Shown: positions 12,665 to 21,584, counted from the stretch's first letter. The stretch: 62,593 nt of DNA from JBHYGK01 sp051859045 (GCA_051859045.1 JBHYGK010000010.1:1-62593), one strand, 5' to 3'. Notes: a model not told the origin generated them from the sequence alone. A program made the numbers and translations.

Positions 12665-13675
12665 ATGAGCGACGCCCCGAGCCCCCCGCCCGTCGACGCG
12701 ATGCCCGCGCCGCAGGCCCATCCCGACCGCCTCGTCGTGGCGATCACCGCGCGCGCACTGTTCGACCTCGAGGACTCCCACGCGCTGTTCGAGCGCAGCG
12801 GCGTCGGCGCCTACGCCGCGTTCCAGCGCCAGCGCGAGAACGAGGTGCTGGCCCCGGGCATCGCCTTCCCGCTGGTGCGCAAGCTGCTGGCGCTCAACCG
12901 CGCGCTGGCGCTGGCCGCCGGCGCCGACCCCGACGCCGGCCCCGCGCCGGGCGACCGCCCGCGGGTCGAGGTGATCCTGCTCTCGCGCAATTCCGCCGAC
13001 ACCGGCCTGCGCATCTTCAACTCGATCGAGCACTACGGCCTGGGCATCGTGCGCGCGGTGTTCACCTCGGGCGCCGAGACCTATCCCTACATCAAGCCCT
13101 TCGGCGCGCAGCTCTTCCTCTCGGCCAACCCCGCCTCGGTGCGCAGCGCGCTCGAGCACGGCGTGGCCGCGGCCACGATCCTGCCCTCGCGCGCGCCCGA
13201 GCACACCCACCCTCAGCTGCGCATCGCCTTCGACGGCGACGCGGTGATCTTCGGCGACGAGTCCGAGCGGGTGTCGCAGGCCGGCGGCCTGGCCGCCTTC
13301 CACGAGCACGAGCGCTCGCGCGCCCACGAGCCGCTCTCGGGCGGGCCGTTCCGCGCCTTCCTGGCCGCGCTGCACGGCCTGCAGGCCGCGCTGCCGGCCG
13401 AGGACCCGCCGATCCGCACCGCCCTGGTCACCGCGCGCTCCGCGCCGGCGCACAAGCGCGTCATCCTGACCCTGCGCGAGTGGGGCGTGCGCCTCGACGA
13501 GGCGCTGTTCCTCGGCGGCCGCGACAAGGGCCCCTTCCTCGAGGCCTTCGGCGCCGACCTGTTCTTCGACGACTCCACCCACAACGTCGAGAACGCGCGC
13601 CGCCACGTCGCCACCGGCCACGTCCCGCACGGCGTCACCAACGAGGGCGGCGCCCGCGACTCGGGCACCGGCTGA
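12665..13675 (+). CDS. Cytosolic 5'-nucleotidase (NT5C1-like family)
   Basis: The 336-residue protein matches the 5'-nucleotidase family that includes animal cN-I (PF06189). Recognisable blocks are LVVAITARALFDLEDSHALFE near residue 24, VEVILLSRNSADTGLRIFNSI, VFTSGAETYPYIKPF and the late HAD-type acidic motif DLFFDDSTHNVENAR. It should hydrolyse nucleoside 5'-monophosphates in the cytoplasm. The first 20 or so residues are Pro/Ala-rich and poorly conserved, so the true start could be slightly downstream. It abuts the convergent downstream gene, with stop codons immediately adjacent. Confidence 0.88.
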   Translation: MSDAPSPPPVDAMPAPQAHPDRLVVAITARALFDLEDSHALFERSGVGAYAAFQRQRENEVLAPGIAFPLVRKLLALNRALALAAGADPDAGPAPGDRPRVEVILLSRNSADTGLRIFNSIEHYGLGIVRAVFTSGAETYPYIKPFGAQLFLSANPASVRSALEHGVAAATILPSRAPEHTHPQLRIAFDGDAVIFGDESERVSQAGGLAAFHEHERSRAHEPLSGGPFRAFLAALHGLQAALPAEDPPIRTALVTARSAPAHKRVILTLREWGVRLDEALFLGGRDKGPFLEAFGADLFFDDSTHNVENARRHVATGHVPHGVTNEGGARDSGTG

Positions 13676-14206
13676 TCAGTAGCCCACCTCGTCGAAGAAC
13701 CGGTCCACCTCTTCCTCGAGCCGCTCGCACAGCTCGGCCGGGCCGGGCACGTGCACGTCGACTTCGCCGGTGACGAAGCGCCGCGCGCGCAAGTCCAGCA
13801 CCAGCGCGCGGCCCTCGCGGCGCACCGCGTAGCGCCGCGCGAGCGCGCCGCCGACCGGCAGCGCGAGCGCGTCCAGCGCGAAGGCCCGCGCGCTGGCGTC
13901 ATCGAAGCCCGCGGCCTCGCCGGGGCCGACCGCACCCGCGCCGGCCTCGAACCACGCCGGCAGGCGGGCCAGGAAGGCGGGCAGGTCGGCGTCCTCGAAG
14001 CGGCAGTGGTGGCCCGGCGTGCCGTGCGGCCAGGCCGGGGTCTCCTCGGTGGGCACGCCGCGCCACGACAGCGCGCGCAGGCGCCGCCAGCCGCGGCGCA
14101 CCTCGCCGCCGAGGCCATGCCAGCCGCGCGCGTCGCCGCCGCCGGGCGCGCCGTGGCCGTCACCGCCGCGGCCGCCCGGGCCGCCGCGCCCATTACGCCG
14201 CCACAT
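13676..14206 (-). CDS. Uncharacterised protein, Gly/Arg-rich N-terminus
   Basis: I do not recognise this 176-residue protein. Its first 45 residues are rich in glycine and arginine and could be unstructured. The remainder looks globular and acidic, with RFEDADLPAFLARLPAWFE in the middle and LCERLEEEVDRFFDEVGY at the C-terminus. No membrane segment or known catalytic motif is visible. Its start codon overlaps the end of the MFS transporter gene by 14 bases, which supports cotranscription with the transporter and the CtlX-like gene. The reading frame keeps the biased third-position pattern of real genes here, although the first part could be a mis-extended start. Confidence 0.65.
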   Translation of the reverse strand: MWRRNGRGGPGGRGGDGHGAPGGGDARGWHGLGGEVRRGWRRLRALSWRGVPTEETPAWPHGTPGHHCRFEDADLPAFLARLPAWFEAGAGAVGPGEAAGFDDASARAFALDALALPVGGALARRYAVRREGRALVLDLRARRFVTGEVDVHVPGPAELCERLEEEVDRFFDEVGY

Positions 14207-15356
14207 GGCCGACTCCCCTGCGCGGCCGCGCGAGGTGCAGCGCCAGCGCGCCCGCGGTGGCCAGCGCGCCCAGGCCGAAGGCCAGCGACGTGCCGCCGGC
14301 GTCCCAGGCCGCGGCCGCCAGCAGCGCGCCGAGCACGCCGCCCACGCCCGAGCCCAGCGCGTACATCAGGCCCTGGCCGCGGGCCAGCGCCCGGCCGGGG
14401 AAGTACTCGGCCAGCAGGCGCATCACGCAGGCGTGGAACACCGCGAAGCCCAGCGCATGCGCGAGCTGCGCGGCCGCCATCAGCGGCAGCGAGCCCACGG
14501 CGAGGGCCACGACGATCCAGCGCAGCGCGTTCACCCCGAGGCACCAGCCCATCAGGCGCGCCGCGCCGACCCGCGCCAGCAGCCACGAGGCCCACCAGAA
14601 CATCGCGATCTCGGCCACGATCCCCAGCGCCCACAGGCCGCCCACCGCGAGGCCGTCGTGGCCCGCGCGCTGCAGCGCCAGCGTGTAGAACACATAGAAC
14701 GGCCCGAAGCCCACCTGCGCCAGCATCACGATGCCGAGGAAGCTGCGCACGCCGGGCTGGCGCAGCGCCTGCCAGGTGCCCAGCCGCGAGTGATCGTCGT
14801 GCGGCAGCGGCCGGTCGCGCCGGTGCGGCCACGCGGCCGCCACCGCCAGCCCCAGCAGCGGCAGGGTCAGCCACAGGAAGGCGTCGTCGCCGAAGCGGTC
14901 CATCAGCCAGCCGCCCGAGGCCGCGACGACGAGGAAGCCCACCGAGCCCCACAGCCGCACCTGGCCGTACTCGTCGCGCCGCGCGCCGAGCGCGTTCAGC
15001 GTCATCGCCTCGAACTGCGGCATCACCGCGTTGCAGCACAGCCCGAAGCCCAGGCTCACCGCGAACAGCCAGGCGAAGCCCGCGTCGGGCCAGGCGAAGC
15101 CGGCGAAGCACACCGCGCTGCCCAGCACGCCGGCCACCAGCCAGCGGCCCGGCCACGGGCTGCCGCCGACCAGCGCCGACCAAGCGGGCGGCGAGACGAT
15201 GCGGCTGGCGTACCACAGCCCGAACAGCACGCCGATCGCGCCGGCCGACAGTCCGCGCGCGTCCAGCCAGCGCGAGAAGTACGGCGTGTAGGCGCCCAGC
15301 GCGGCGTAGTACGCGAGGTAGAAGGCGCCGAAGCGCCAGCGGTCGGCCGGGCTCAT
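14193..15356 (-). CDS. MFS transporter, 3-phenylpropionate permease-like (MFS_1_like)
   Basis: The 387-residue protein is almost entirely hydrophobic, with about 12 membrane-spanning segments, and sits in the inner membrane. The N-terminus FGAFYLAYYAALGAYTPYFSRWLDARGL and the YGQVRLWGSVGFL segment fit the HcaT/MFS_1_like subfamily. The substrate is unknown and phenylpropionate should not be assumed. Its ATG overlaps the TGA of the CtlX-like gene (ATGA), so the two are translationally coupled. That coupling hints that the transporter may move a guanidino or amino compound handled by the amidinotransferase. Confidence 0.85.
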   Translation of the reverse strand: MSPADRWRFGAFYLAYYAALGAYTPYFSRWLDARGLSAGAIGVLFGLWYASRIVSPPAWSALVGGSPWPGRWLVAGVLGSAVCFAGFAWPDAGFAWLFAVSLGFGLCCNAVMPQFEAMTLNALGARRDEYGQVRLWGSVGFLVVAASGGWLMDRFGDDAFLWLTLPLLGLAVAAAWPHRRDRPLPHDDHSRLGTWQALRQPGVRSFLGIVMLAQVGFGPFYVFYTLALQRAGHDGLAVGGLWALGIVAEIAMFWWASWLLARVGAARLMGWCLGVNALRWIVVALAVGSLPLMAAAQLAHALGFAVFHACVMRLLAEYFPGRALARGQGLMYALGSGVGGVLGALLAAAAWDAGGTSLAFGLGALATAGALALHLARPRRGVGHVAA

Positions 15357-16300
15357 GCGTCGAACACCTCGGCCACGCAGCAGCGCAGCGAGCCGCCGCT
15401 CTTCTCGATCTCGTCGAGCGCCACGCTGCGGATGGCGAAGCCCGCGCGCTCGAACGCGGCGCGCGAGTGCGGCGCCAGCGCGTCGGCGGCGGCCTCGCTC
15501 ATCCACGCCGCGTCCGGCGTCAGCGCCAGGCAGTTGCCGGCGAAGCCCGCGCGCTCGGCCGCGGAGAGCTCGATCACGCGCGGGGCGTAGCACGCGGCGA
15601 TGGCCGCGGCGTCGCGCGGATCGGCGAAGCCGTCGGGCGCGATCACCAGCGCGCGCGAGGCCAGCACGCTCATCACGACGTTGGCGTGGTACTCGCCGGG
15701 CGCCAGTGCGAAGGGATGCAGCCAGCGCAGGTCGAAGGCCCGGCGCATGGCCTCGGCGCCGGCCGCGTCGCAGCGCTCGCCCAGCCCGCAGAAGCCCACC
15801 CCGCGGGCGCGGTCGACGACCATCGAGCCGGTGAGCTCGCAGGTGCCGGGCTGGGCGCGCAGGTCGCGCTCGACGCCGCCGCGGGCGGCGAACCAGCCCC
15901 GCAGCGCGGCGTGCTCGGCTTCGCGCTGGCGCACCGGGTGGCGCATGCGGCCGATCACCAGCGCGCCGGGCACGCTGGCGAAGACGTTGTTGGGGAAGTG
16001 CGCGTCGGGCGCATCGGCCGCGCCGTCGAACACCACCACCGGCAGCACCTCGCCCAGCGCGGCGGCGAGCGCGGCGTGCTGGGCGCGGGCGCGGGCCGGA
16101 TCGACGCGGCGGGCGAGGTCCATGTAGGCGTTGTCGCTGGCCGACTCGGCGGCCAGCGCGAAGCCCACCGGCGCCACCAGCAGCGCCGCGGACGCGCAGG
16201 CCGCGCGGTCGGCGGGCAGGGCGCGGACGCGGGCCGCGAGCTCGGCCGGCGGGGACGGGGGCGCGGCCGGGGCGGCGGCGGGCGGGACGCTCGGAGGCAT
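15353..16300 (-). CDS. ctlX: Citrulline-utilisation hydrolase type amidinotransferase (CtlX-like, arginine deiminase fold)
   Basis: The 315-residue protein belongs to the guanidino-group modifying superfamily. Visible motifs are FPNNVFA (substrate carboxylate region), the catalytic histidine in EYHANVVMSV and the terminal nucleophile region SGGSLRCCVAEVF with cysteines at 307-308. This pattern fits the CtlX/arginine-deiminase-related group, which hydrolyses citrulline-like or methylated guanidino substrates. The exact substrate is inferred. The first 20 residues are Pro/Ala-rich and may be non-conserved. It is coupled to the downstream MFS transporter by an ATGA overlap. Confidence 0.82.
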   Translation of the reverse strand: MPPSVPPAAAPAAPPSPPAELAARVRALPADRAACASAALLVAPVGFALAAESASDNAYMDLARRVDPARARAQHAALAAALGEVLPVVVFDGAADAPDAHFPNNVFASVPGALVIGRMRHPVRQREAEHAALRGWFAARGGVERDLRAQPGTCELTGSMVVDRARGVGFCGLGERCDAAGAEAMRRAFDLRWLHPFALAPGEYHANVVMSVLASRALVIAPDGFADPRDAAAIAACYAPRVIELSAAERAGFAGNCLALTPDAAWMSEAAADALAPHSRAAFERAGFAIRSVALDEIEKSGGSLRCCVAEVFDA

Positions 16301-16366
16301 GGTCGATCGCGAGGGGTGGGAGGCGCGCGGGCCCGGCCCGCGTCGCCGCGCAGTGTAGCCGGCGCG

Positions 16367-18526
16367 TCAGTCCGGCGGCAGGCGCGGCAGGCCCGCGGCG
16401 GCGTCGAGCGCCAGCGGCCGGTGGAACAGGTAGCCCTGGTAGGCCTCGACGCCCAGCGCGCGCAGCCGCTGGTGCTGCGGGACGGTCTCGACGCCCTCGG
16501 CGACGAGGCTCAGCCCGAGCCCGCGGCACAGCGCCACGATGCCGGCCACCAGCGCCTCGGCGCGCGGGTCGCCGTCGAGGCCGGCGATGAAGCTGCGGTC
16601 GAGCTTGACGCTGTCGAAGGGCAGGTGGCGCAGGTAGCTCAGCGAGCTGAAGCCGGTGCCGAAATCGTCCAGCGCCAGCCGGAAGCCGCGCGCGTGCAGC
16701 CGCTCCAGCCGCCCGCGCGCGGCGTCGAGGTCGGCGAGGAACGCGCTCTCGGTGACCTCGAGCTCGAGCAGGCCGTGCTCCAGCCCGGCCGATGCGCAGG
16801 CCGCGAGCAGGCCGTCCTCCAGCCCGGGGTCGAGCACCTGCACCGCGCTGAGGTTGACCGCCACCGGCACCGCCACGCCCTCGTCGCGCAGCCGGGCGGC
16901 GAAGGCCACGGCGGCCAGCAGCGCGATCTCGCCGAGCCGCGTGATCAGGCCGTGCGCCTCGGCCAGCGGGATGAACACCGCCGGCGACACCGGCCCGAAG
17001 CGCGGCGGCGACCAGCGCATCAGCAGCTCGTAGCCGCGCACGCCGCCGTCGGCGTCCACCTTGGGCTGGGCGACGAAGGACAGCGCGCCGGCCTCGGCGT
17101 CGGCCTGCAGCTGCTGCAGCATCGCGAGCCGGCCGAGCGCGTCGTGGCGCTGGTCGGGCGAGGCCTCGTGGATGCGGGTGCGGGCGTCGTCCTTGGCCAC
17201 GCGGGCGGCCTGCTCGGCGGCCGCCAGCAGCTGCTCGTGCGGCGCGTCGCCGTCGGCGCCGGGCGCCTCGCCGGCGGCGCGGGCCACGCCGACCGTCGCG
17301 CGCAGCGACAGCAGGTGGCCCTGCAGCTCCATCGGCTGGGCGAGGGCGTCGAGCAGGGCCTGCGCCAGCACCTCGGACGGCGGCGAGGCGCCGCCGCGCT
17401 GCAGCACCACGAACTGGTCGGCGGCCCAGCGCGCCAGCAGCTCGCCGTGCCCGAGGCAGGCGCGGAAGCGCCGCGCCACCTCGCGCAGCAGCAGGTCGCC
17501 GGCGGCGTGGCCGAGCGAGCCGTTGACGTGGCGGAAGCCGTCGAGGTCGATGAACAGCAGCGCCAGCCCGTCGGTGCAGGCGCGCGAGAGCAGGTCCTCG
17601 AGCACCTCCTGCAGCGCGTGGCGGTTGGCCAGGCCGGTCAGCAGGTCGGTGTTGGCCGCGCGCCGCAGGGCGTCGCGGCGCTCGCTGAGGTCCACCAGCG
17701 AGGCGATGTCGTAGTGCGGGGCGCCGCCGCCGGGCTGCACCCGGCGCAGCAGCAGCTCCACCGGGATCCAGCGGCCGTCGGCGGCCTGCACCTGGACCTC
17801 GCCGCTCCAGTGGCCGGCCTCGGCCAGCAGCGCGTCGCGCGGCGCGGGCAGCTGCAGCGAGTCCTCCAGGCGCCAGCCCGCGAGCTGGCCGCGGGCCAGG
17901 CCGGCGAGGGCGAGGAAGGCCGGGTTCGCCTCCAGCCCCCGGCCGTCGTCGTCCACCAGCACCAGCGGCTCGCGGCTGCCGGCCAGCGCCGCGCCGAGCT
18001 GGCCGAGGGCCTCCTCGTTGGCGCGGGCCTCGGTGATGTCGTTGAGGGTGCCGATGATGCGGGTGGCGAGGCCCTCGGGGTCGCGCTCCACCGCGCGCCC
18101 GACCACCCGGACCCAGCGGAACGCCGGACCCGGGCCCGGCGCCGTCGGCAGCAGCCGGTAGGTCGCCTCGAAGGTCGGGTGGTGGCCGTGCAGGTGCATG
18201 CGCCACGCCAGGTCGGCGCGGTCGCGGTCCTCGGGGTGCACGCGTGCCGCGAGCGCGACGAGGTCGAGCGCGATCGGGTCCCCGGCGTCGCCGCCGTCGA
18301 TGCGCGGCGGGTCCACCCGCAACGCGTCGCCCTCGGCCCGCCACTCCCAGATCCGCTCGCCGCTCGCCTCCAGCGCCATCTGCAGGCGCTGCACCAGGTC
18401 GAACAGTTCGCGCGAGCGCTGCTCGAGCAGCGCCTCGGCCTGGCGCCGCGCCTCGCGCTCGCGCGCGAAGCGGCGCTCGAGCAGGGCGAGCGCGCGCGTG
18501 GACGCGTCAGCCGACGCGTCGGACAT
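16367..18526 (-). CDS. PAS-PAS-GGDEF(degenerate)-EAL cyclic di-GMP phosphodiesterase candidate
   Basis: The 719-residue protein starts with a coiled segment (about 10-50), then two PAS-like domains (about 45-165 and 175-285), a GGDEF domain (290-450) and an EAL domain (465-715). The GGDEF signature is replaced by AADQF at 368-372, so cyclase activity is unlikely, although D327 and D329 of the FIDLDGF motif remain. The EAL domain keeps the catalytic set: E500 (in YELLMRW), N558, E590, D620/D621 (DDFGTGFSS), K641 and E677. It should hydrolyse cyclic di-GMP, perhaps with GTP-regulated activity. No membrane segment is seen. It overlaps the upstream H-NOX gene by 20 bases, so it is the probable output partner of that gas sensor. 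Confidence 0.92.
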   Translation of the reverse strand: MSDASADASTRALALLERRFAREREARRQAEALLEQRSRELFDLVQRLQMALEASGERIWEWRAEGDALRVDPPRIDGGDAGDPIALDLVALAARVHPEDRDRADLAWRMHLHGHHPTFEATYRLLPTAPGPGPAFRWVRVVGRAVERDPEGLATRIIGTLNDITEARANEEALGQLGAALAGSREPLVLVDDDGRGLEANPAFLALAGLARGQLAGWRLEDSLQLPAPRDALLAEAGHWSGEVQVQAADGRWIPVELLLRRVQPGGGAPHYDIASLVDLSERRDALRRAANTDLLTGLANRHALQEVLEDLLSRACTDGLALLFIDLDGFRHVNGSLGHAAGDLLLREVARRFRACLGHGELLARWAADQFVVLQRGGASPPSEVLAQALLDALAQPMELQGHLLSLRATVGVARAAGEAPGADGDAPHEQLLAAAEQAARVAKDDARTRIHEASPDQRHDALGRLAMLQQLQADAEAGALSFVAQPKVDADGGVRGYELLMRWSPPRFGPVSPAVFIPLAEAHGLITRLGEIALLAAVAFAARLRDEGVAVPVAVNLSAVQVLDPGLEDGLLAACASAGLEHGLLELEVTESAFLADLDAARGRLERLHARGFRLALDDFGTGFSSLSYLRHLPFDSVKLDRSFIAGLDGDPRAEALVAGIVALCRGLGLSLVAEGVETVPQHQRLRALGVEAYQGYLFHRPLALDAAAGLPRLPPD

Positions 18527-19052
18527 CGAAGACCAGGGCGGGCTGGCCCTCGTGCTCGCCGGGGGCGGCCTGGATCTCGACGGGGGTGGCGAACTCGCGC
18601 GCGGCGCCCTCGATCAGGCCGGCGGCGAGGTCGTCGAGGTGCCGCGGGGAGACGTAGGCCAGCACGATCCGCCCGGGCGCGCGCTCGACCACGTGCACGC
18701 GCGGCAGGATCGCGGCGGGATAGAGCTTCTTGACCTCGCGGTGGATGCCGCCGTCGACCGAGGCGAGGAAGTCGAACAGGTCGGCGTGGGCCGCGAACAT
18801 CGGAGGGTAGAGCGCGCGGAAGCGCCCCATCAGGTGGCTGCCGAAGGCGGTGAGCAGGGCCGGGACGGGCGTCGCGGTGCTGCGCGAGAGCGCGACCACC
18901 AGCGCCACCATCTCCTCGTGCGGGTAGTGGCCGACCGCGGTGTAGGCGCCGCCGTGCGGCGGATCGGCCTCGAGGATGATCGCGTCGGCGACGTCCGGCG
19001 AGAAGCGGGCCTCGACCATGTCGAGGAATTCCGTGAACACCATGCCGAGCAT
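18507..19052 (-). CDS. H-NOX (heme NO/O2-binding) sensor protein
   Basis: This 181-residue stand-alone H-NOX protein binds heme and senses NO or O2. The proximal heme ligand is H104 in GGIHREVKKLYP, and the YxSxR motif that holds the heme propionates is Y133-V-S-P-R137. The spacing equals that of characterised bacterial H-NOX proteins (H102/Y131/S133/R135 type). The start has an excellent ribosome site, AGGAGG five bases upstream. It overlaps the PAS-GGDEF-EAL gene by 20 bases, so NO control of cyclic di-GMP turnover is the natural inference, as shown for H-NOX pairs in Shewanella and Legionella. Whether it discriminates against O2 cannot be read with certainty here. Confidence 0.93.
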   Translation of the reverse strand: MLGMVFTEFLDMVEARFSPDVADAIILEADPPHGGAYTAVGHYPHEEMVALVVALSRSTATPVPALLTAFGSHLMGRFRALYPPMFAAHADLFDFLASVDGGIHREVKKLYPAAILPRVHVVERAPGRIVLAYVSPRHLDDLAAGLIEGAAREFATPVEIQAAPGEHEGQPALVFDVRRVG

Positions 19053-19124
19053 GCCGACCTCCTGGAGTGGAGCACGGATAGCGGCCCGGCGCGCGCGGTC
19101 TTGAGGCGCCGGGCCCGCGAAGAA

Positions 19125-19148
19125 GGACGGGCCCCGCAGGGCCCGTCC
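19125..19148 (-). terminator. Terminator after the DUF4785 gene (leftward)
   Basis: A 10-bp G/C stem (GGACGGGCCC and complement) with a 4-base loop is followed on the minus strand by TTCTTC. It separates the DUF4785/hydrolase unit from the H-NOX unit. Confidence 0.65.
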
Positions 19149-19154
19149 GAGGTG

Positions 19155-20477
19155 TCAGCGCTCGACCGGCCCCGTGCGGGGCAGGCGCGGGCGCGGTCCC
19201 GGTCCGGGCGCGGGGCCCGGCGTCGGCGTGGCCACCGGCGGCGTGGCCTCGATCACCAGCGCGTGCTGGCGCGTCTCGAGGGTGCCGCGGCGCGACTGGT
19301 CGGCCAGGCTCAGCTCGCGCAGCGCGTACGGCGCCCCGAAGCCGGTGGGCAGCAGCTCCGGCCCGAAGGCCAGGGTGATGCCGGCCTGCCCGGGCTCCAG
19401 CCACTGCGCCGCGTGGGCGATGGCCACCGGGCGCTGCACGCCGTCGGCGCGGGTGGCGTAGAGCACGCCGCGCAGCTCGTAGCGGCCGGGCGCCGCGGCT
19501 TCGACGCCGAGCGTGGCGCGCACGCCCCGCGACGCCTCGCCGCGGGCCTCGCCGGTGAGGCGTGCGGTGGGCGCCACGACCTCGATCGCGGTCTTGGCGT
19601 CGCGCAGCGCGCCGCTGGCGGCGTCGCTGGCGAAGGCGTGCACCTCCCACAGGCCCGGCGTGGCCGAGGCCTCGAGCGGCAGGTCGAGCACCGCCTCGGC
19701 GCGCCCCTCGGCGCCCATCCGGAACGCGACCGGCTGCACCCGGCCGTCCGGGGCCACGAGCAGGCCGCCGATGGCGGCGCCGTCGAGGCCCTCGCCGGCG
19801 TCGGCGAAGTGCGCATGCACGCGCATGCGCCCGCCGGCGCGACCGACCTGGGCGTCGGCGGCCAGGTCGAGCTGGACCGGGCTGTCGGGCTCGTAGACGT
19901 GCACGAGGTAGCGGCCGCTGGCGCCCGCCGCCTGCACGGTGACGTCGCCGGCGCCGAGCTCCGGGCGGACCCGGAACGCGACCGTGCCCGGCGCGAACGC
20001 CGCGCCGGCCTGCGCCATCTGGGCCGCGTCGGCCGCGGCCTCGACGCCCTGCAGGCCCGCGCCGCCCGCGCCGTTGGCGGTGACCCGCAGGCCCTGCACG
20101 ACGAGGCCGGCGGCGCCGGGTGCGTCGGGGCTGATGCGGATCACGGCCCCGGGCGCGGTGGTGCGCACGCGGAAGCCGCGCGCGAGCGACTCGCCCTTGA
20201 CGCTGGCGTGGAACTCGCGGCTTGCGTGGACGAAGGGCTGCGGCCGCTCGAGCGCGGCGGCCGGGTCGAGCCGCCAGGCGAACGCCACCGGGGCGCGCTC
20301 GATGCCGGCCGGCGGGGCCGGCGCGACGGCGGTGAGGCGGTCGGCCGGGGCGAGGTCGTCGCCGGTGGGCGCCGCGAGGCGGGTGTCGGACGCGGCGAGC
20401 GCCGCGCCGGAGCCGAGCGACAGGGCGAGCGCGAGCGCGAGGGCGCGGCGGGGATGGAGGTGATGGGTCATGGTCAT
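19155..20477 (-). CDS. Secreted DUF4785 domain protein
   Basis: The 440-residue protein has a signal peptide (MTMTHHLHPRRALALALALS onward, cleavage expected after ALAA near residue 29) and a beta-rich body matching the DUF4785 family found in Xanthomonadales. The family has no established function. The C-terminus is a Pro-rich tail (TPTPGPAPGPGPRPRLP). Sequence stretches such as GRMRVHAHFAD and GLWEVHAFASD look like repeated immunoglobulin-like strands. A second ATG at 20471 has a better-spaced GAGG and may be the real start. It begins four bases after the upstream hydrolase stop, so the two secreted proteins are made from one transcript. Confidence 0.82.
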   Translation of the reverse strand: MTMTHHLHPRRALALALALSLGSGAALAASDTRLAAPTGDDLAPADRLTAVAPAPPAGIERAPVAFAWRLDPAAALERPQPFVHASREFHASVKGESLARGFRVRTTAPGAVIRISPDAPGAAGLVVQGLRVTANGAGGAGLQGVEAAADAAQMAQAGAAFAPGTVAFRVRPELGAGDVTVQAAGASGRYLVHVYEPDSPVQLDLAADAQVGRAGGRMRVHAHFADAGEGLDGAAIGGLLVAPDGRVQPVAFRMGAEGRAEAVLDLPLEASATPGLWEVHAFASDAASGALRDAKTAIEVVAPTARLTGEARGEASRGVRATLGVEAAAPGRYELRGVLYATRADGVQRPVAIAHAAQWLEPGQAGITLAFGPELLPTGFGAPYALRELSLADQSRRGTLETRQHALVIEATPPVATPTPGPAPGPGPRPRLPRTGPVER

Positions 20478-20481
20478 GGCC

Positions 20482-21336
20482 TCACATCTCGCTGCGCAGG
20501 ATGGTGTCGAGCCCGAAGCAGGCGCGACGGCTCTGGTTGTGGCTCAGCGGCTCCGAGCCGCGCATGCGGCTGGTGTCGCGGAACCAGGTGCTGCCCGCGG
20601 CCGACTGGCTGCTGCAGTTGAGGAAGCCGTCGGAGCAGCTGGCGAGCCACAGCTGGGTGGTCTCGAGGCCGACGTTCTCCACGTAGCCGCCGCAGTAGCT
20701 GTCGGCATCCCAGATCGCGGAGTCGACGTCGCTGCCCACGACCGCGCGGAAGGTGCGCGGCAGGGCCGGGCGGCCCGCGGTGCCGTAGAGGTTGTTGGCG
20801 TTGTAGCTGGCCATCCAGCTGACCTGCTGCATGCGCACGGCGTCGTTCTTGTAGCCCAGCAGCCAGCCCAGGGCCGACTCGAACACGTTGCCCGAGATCA
20901 CCGCGTCGGCCAGCGGCGTGCCGGCGGACGAGGGCGCGAGCGCGTTGACGCGGGTGGTGACCTGGATGATGCCGGGATAGCGGCTGTCGTAGGTCGGGTT
21001 GGACATGATCCAGCGCATGACGTTGCCGCCGTTGCTGTGGGTGATCACGCGCAGGTCGGTGATGCCGCGGCTGTTGATGAACGTGGTGAGCTGCCCGGCC
21101 AGGCAGCCGGCGGCGCGGCTGTCCCACATGTACTGGGTGAAGTCGCAGTTGATGACGACGTAGTTGGCCTGGTTGGGCAGGCCCTGGCGCACGGAGTTGA
21201 CGAACGCCGGCTTCCAGTAGTCGTCGAGGGCGTTGGTCTGGCTGCCCGTGCCATGGACGAACGCGACGCCGCGATTGGCGTGCGCGCACAGCGGAAGAGC
21301 GGCCAGCACGAGGCCGCAAACGAGTGGTTTCAGCAC
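20482..21336 (-). CDS. Secreted alpha/beta hydrolase (lipase/esterase-like)
   Basis: The 284-residue protein has a signal peptide of 20 residues ending in CAHA. The alpha/beta hydrolase features are an HGTG oxyanion-type motif at 28-31 and the nucleophile elbow THSNGG with S101. Several cysteines (in NCDFTQ, AGCLAG, SYCGGY, ASCSDG and NCSSQS) suggest disulfides, consistent with export. The GTG start at 21336 is chosen because GGGAGGG lies just upstream and the signal peptide begins there. It pairs with the DUF4785 protein four bases downstream. Substrate is unknown: lipids, polyesters or peptidoglycan-linked groups are all possible. Confidence 0.78.
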   Translation of the reverse strand: MLKPLVCGLVLAALPLCAHANRGVAFVHGTGSQTNALDDYWKPAFVNSVRQGLPNQANYVVINCDFTQYMWDSRAAGCLAGQLTTFINSRGITDLRVITHSNGGNVMRWIMSNPTYDSRYPGIIQVTTRVNALAPSSAGTPLADAVISGNVFESALGWLLGYKNDAVRMQQVSWMASYNANNLYGTAGRPALPRTFRAVVGSDVDSAIWDADSYCGGYVENVGLETTQLWLASCSDGFLNCSSQSAAGSTWFRDTSRMRGSEPLSHNQSRRACFGLDTILRSEM

Positions 21337-21584
21337 GATTCCCTCCCCAGGGTGTTCGGCTGTGGCCCGATCGGCGCGTCCTGCGCGTCGCGGACCGGTT
21401 GGGGCTGGCACTCCCTACGCCAGCGCATGGCCCGAGACTGCGGGGCCGCGTGCGCCGGGGTCATGACGCGATGCCGCAATTCGCGCGTGGCGGCGGGGAG
21501 CGTCAGGCGGGCCGCGGCCCGGAGAGGTACCGGAGTGCGTCGAGGGCGCTGCGGCGGCGCAGCATCGCGCCGCGCGCCCGGCCC

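Noticed and set aside
16367..18526. Active diguanylate cyclase
   Set aside because: The GGDEF signature reads AADQF, which removes the glycines and the glutamate needed for catalysis, whereas the EAL site is intact.
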